NCBI GenBank assembly: GCA_002402245.1
Contig: NVVP01000009.1
Location: 36,604-45,800, forward strand
DNA: 9,197 nucleotides
Direction of reading: 5' to 3'
Source of the DNA: Gammaproteobacteria bacterium
GTDB taxonomy: Bacteria; Pseudomonadota; Gammaproteobacteria; Nitrosococcales; Methylophagaceae
Shown: in pieces, positions 8,101-9,197 of the stretch
How the letters are laid out: each line of letters begins with the position of its first letter
Numbering within the stretch: position 1 is the stretch's first letter
Notes under the pieces: model-generated
The model's input: the letters and a program-made list of their open reading frames with translations, nothing else
Database searches by the model: none
Told to the model about the DNA's origin: nothing
Program-made: the position numbers and the translations under genes

Positions 8101-8688
8101 TTAAATTAAATAATCAACCAGAACTTTTTCAGCCCATTCAGGCAATGGTGATACTTTAAGTGATATCAAGCCATTATGAATCTCTGTAACTCGCTGAAAA
8201 GGATTGTCTAAGCGTGAATTATCTAATAGGTAACAATGATCGCATAATGGCAAAACCTGCTGAATATTTTGTAAAACCCTAGGAACTCGGCTACTCACTT
8301 TATCTGCTGGTACAGAATGCCCTCCTTCACTTACTCGTTGTGCAACACGTGCTTGATTGAGTGCTATGTTTTCTAAATGAACAAATACTAATACAATTTC
8401 ATATCCCATCGATTTAGCTAACGCAATAAAATCAATTTTTGATGGATGTGAAAACACGGTTTCAAAACAAAATGTGCGTCCTTGTTGCAATAACTCCATT
8501 CTCATGGATTCAGCAATTTTAGCTGCTTCATAGCTCTTGTTTTCAGCTTGTTCTAAATACAACTTCTTCGCCAAAATATCAGCATTAACAAAGGGCAAGC
8601 CTAAAGGCTCAAGCTGAGTTCGATAGAATGTACTTTTGCCTGCACCATTGCCCCCTGCAAGCAGCCAAAGTTGCTTATCTTGTTTCAA
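8101..8688 (-). CDS. Zeta-toxin-like P-loop protein, toxin of a TA pair
   Basis: A 195-residue P-loop protein of the zeta toxin / COG4185-type predicted ATPase group. Zeta toxins phosphorylate UDP-N-acetylglucosamine or related sugars and block cell-wall synthesis, but the substrate of this branch is not established. Walker A is at residues 12-20 (GGNGAGKST). Next come VNADILA (34-40, with N35 and D37 placed like the zeta NAD motif), FETVFS (75-80), and an arginine-rich RVAQRVSEGGHSVP segment (114-127) followed by R134 and R137, which resembles the phosphate-binding arginines of the family. There is no signal peptide or membrane segment. The start is TTG, inside a 4-nt TTGA overlap with the antitoxin stop, and AAGGA at 8698-8702 provides a Shine-Dalgarno. 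It ends exactly where the CRISPR leader begins, and no strong terminator separates them. TA assignment rests on partner and family, and toxicity is inferred. Confidence 0.85.
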   Translation of the reverse strand: MKQDKQLWLLAGGNGAGKSTFYRTQLEPLGLPFVNADILAKKLYLEQAENKSYEAAKIAESMRMELLQQGRTFCFETVFSHPSKIDFIALAKSMGYEIVLVFVHLENIALNQARVAQRVSEGGHSVPADKVSSRVPRVLQNIQQVLPLCDHCYLLDNSRLDNPFQRVTEIHNGLISLKVSPLPEWAEKVLVDYLI

Positions 8689-9101
8689 GAATTAAGATCC
8701 TTGGCAATAATAAACTGTCCATTTTCAAACTTGCCCGTCATAACATTGCCATTTAGATCAATTTTCTCTAAATAGCTTGGATGCTTAGCCGATGCTTGAT
8801 AACGGAACTTAGCTGCGGTTACGCTGGTTTGTAATAATTCTGATTCCCGATCATTATCTAGTGTTTGGAAAACACGTTCAGGATTAATAGGAGCGCTAAA
8901 AACCGGCTCCGTTTTTAACACGGTTAATCCCGATATCACTGACAACAATACGTCAGGATCAAGTGTTGATGATACCGAACGACCAAGATCTGCCCAATAT
9001 TCAATCTGTTCCGCCGTGCTACGGTGAAAACGCTTGCCCGTCGATTCTGCCACTTGCATTAATTCTGCCTGCAAGCGAATTGGAGATGCTGATTTTGCCA
9101 T
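8685..9101 (-). CDS. ParD-like (DUF3423-type) antitoxin
   Basis: A 138-residue protein resembling the ParD-like antitoxin family. The N-terminus MAKSASPIRLQAELM has the beta-strand pattern of a ribbon-helix-helix DNA-binding domain, followed by the family hallmark HRSTAEQIEYWADLGR (26-41). The C-terminal half (about 95-138, ending with a KIDLNGNVMTGKFENGQFI segment) probably binds and neutralises the toxin. I chose the ATG at 9101 because it has AGGGA (9110-9114) 8 nt upstream and starts at the conserved MAKSAS. An upstream in-frame ATG at 9167 would add 22 unconserved-looking residues and would lie upstream of the predicted transcription start. The gene precedes and overlaps the toxin gene by 4 nt, the usual antitoxin-first order. 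Autoregulation through the palindrome at 9131-9163 is likely. Confidence 0.85.
   Translation of the reverse strand: MAKSASPIRLQAELMQVAESTGKRFHRSTAEQIEYWADLGRSVSSTLDPDVLLSVISGLTVLKTEPVFSAPINPERVFQTLDNDRESELLQTSVTAAKFRYQASAKHPSYLEKIDLNGNVMTGKFENGQFIIAKDLNS
8698..8702 (-). promoter_or_regulatory. Shine-Dalgarno for the TTG-started toxin gene
   Basis: AAGGA lies 9 nt before the TTG start, inside the end of the antitoxin gene. It supports initiation at the non-ATG codon, together with coupling through the TTGA overlap. Confidence 0.6.
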
Positions 9102-9130
9102 ATTCCAAATCCCTATAAAAACTATAATCA

Positions 9131-9163
9131 AGCCACATTGTAGCAGATTGCTACAATGTGGCT
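9131..9163. promoter_or_regulatory. 15+15-bp perfect palindrome, predicted TA operator
   Basis: AGCCACATTGTAGCA (9131-9145) and its exact reverse complement (9149-9163) are separated by GAT. No T-run follows on either strand, which argues against an intrinsic terminator. The palindrome covers the predicted -10 of the antitoxin promoter and lies 29 bp before the antitoxin ATG, as expected for an operator bound by an RHH antitoxin. Confidence 0.75.
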
Positions 9164-9167
9164 GCAA
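9137..9167 (-). promoter_or_regulatory. Candidate promoter of the antitoxin-toxin operon
   Basis: On the minus strand, -35 TTGCAG (9162-9167) and -10 TACAAT (9137-9142) are 19 bp apart, with an extended -10 TGC just upstream. The predicted start point is near 9130, giving a leader RNA of about 28 nt. The -10 lies wholly inside the palindrome, so repressor binding would occlude it. Confidence 0.5.
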
Positions 9168-9172
9168 TCAAC

Positions 9173-9197
9173 TTAAAACCATGGGACGGTGGCTTGT
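9173..9197 (-). CDS. cas6f: C-terminal tip of Cas6f/Csy4 (window edge)
   Basis: Minus-strand codons read Q-A-T-V-P-W-F followed by TAA at 9173-9175; the rest of the gene is beyond the window. Type I-F Cas6f (Csy4) proteins characteristically end in a glycine/threonine-containing tail finishing PWF; the Pseudomonas aeruginosa protein ends FVPWF. Cas6f is the endoribonuclease that cuts the repeat hairpin and stays on the crRNA, and its gene is normally last in the I-F cas operon, beside an array in the same direction. Strand, position and the type I-F array all fit. Only seven residues are visible, so the call leans on context. Confidence 0.7.

Noticed and set aside
9131..9163. Palindrome as a rho-independent terminator of the cas operon
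   Set aside because: No run of T follows the hairpin in either direction. Overlap with a promoter-like sequence favours an operator, although a contribution to termination is not excluded.
9099..9167. Longer antitoxin start at the ATG at 9167
   Set aside because: It would place the palindrome inside the coding region, starts upstream of the predicted promoter -10, lacks a Shine-Dalgarno and adds a stretch unlike the family N-terminus.
7952..9172. A CreA-like degenerate repeat RNA antitoxin near the TA module
   Set aside because: I searched by eye for partial copies of the GTTCACTGCC stem and the CTTAGAAA handle in the leader and upstream of the antitoxin and found none. The partner encoded here is a protein.
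3062..9197. A Tn7-like CRISPR-associated transposon (type I-F3)
   Set aside because: No tnsA/B/C or tniQ, no transposon ends and no typical attachment gene are visible. The very long uniform array points to a defence I-F system.

Overview
The window comes from a moderately AT-rich gammaproteobacterium, probably a marine Alteromonadales/Vibrionales-type organism. The evidence is the lptF <- -> pepA-holC arrangement familiar from Escherichia coli and its relatives, and the 28-bp type I-F CRISPR repeat. No species can be named from the sequence alone.

Layout, left to right. Positions 1-1025 hold lptF on the minus strand, cut by the window edge at its C-terminus. A 77-bp divergent intergenic region follows, then pepA (1136-2620) and holC (2627-3052) on the plus strand. 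In E. coli valS follows holC. Here, only 9 bp after the holC stop, a very large type I-F CRISPR array begins (3062-7951). It has 81 apparently identical 28-bp repeats, one degenerate terminal repeat at its left end, and 81 spacers of mostly 32 bp. The repeat reads in the standard type I-F sense on the minus strand, so the array is transcribed leftward and its leader is at the right (7952-8100). The newest spacers are near 7900 and the oldest near 3100.

Right of the leader, also on the minus strand, is a two-gene unit: a ParD-like (DUF3423-type) antitoxin (9101-8685) overlapping by 4 nt a P-loop zeta-toxin-like protein (8688-8101). A 15+15-bp perfect palindrome overlaps its predicted promoter. 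At the extreme right edge, seven codons and a stop on the minus strand (QATVPWF*) match the characteristic C-terminus of Cas6f/Csy4. The cas operon therefore very likely lies just outside the window and ends here. The inferred order in the direction of transcription is cas operon ... cas6f, antitoxin, toxin, leader, array, with all parts co-directional.

The most interesting points are as follows. (i) A protein-type toxin-antitoxin module sits exactly between cas6f and the CRISPR leader, where it could act as an addiction or guard module and could read through into the array. (ii) Two spacers overlap by 20 nt and between them expose the GG (CC on the other strand) PAM of the first one. (iii) One spacer is present twice, exactly ten units apart, with different neighbours. 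(iv) The leader carries a perfect IHF consensus site. (v) The locus appears to split the holC-valS neighbourhood, with the pepA-holC unit converging on the old end of the array.
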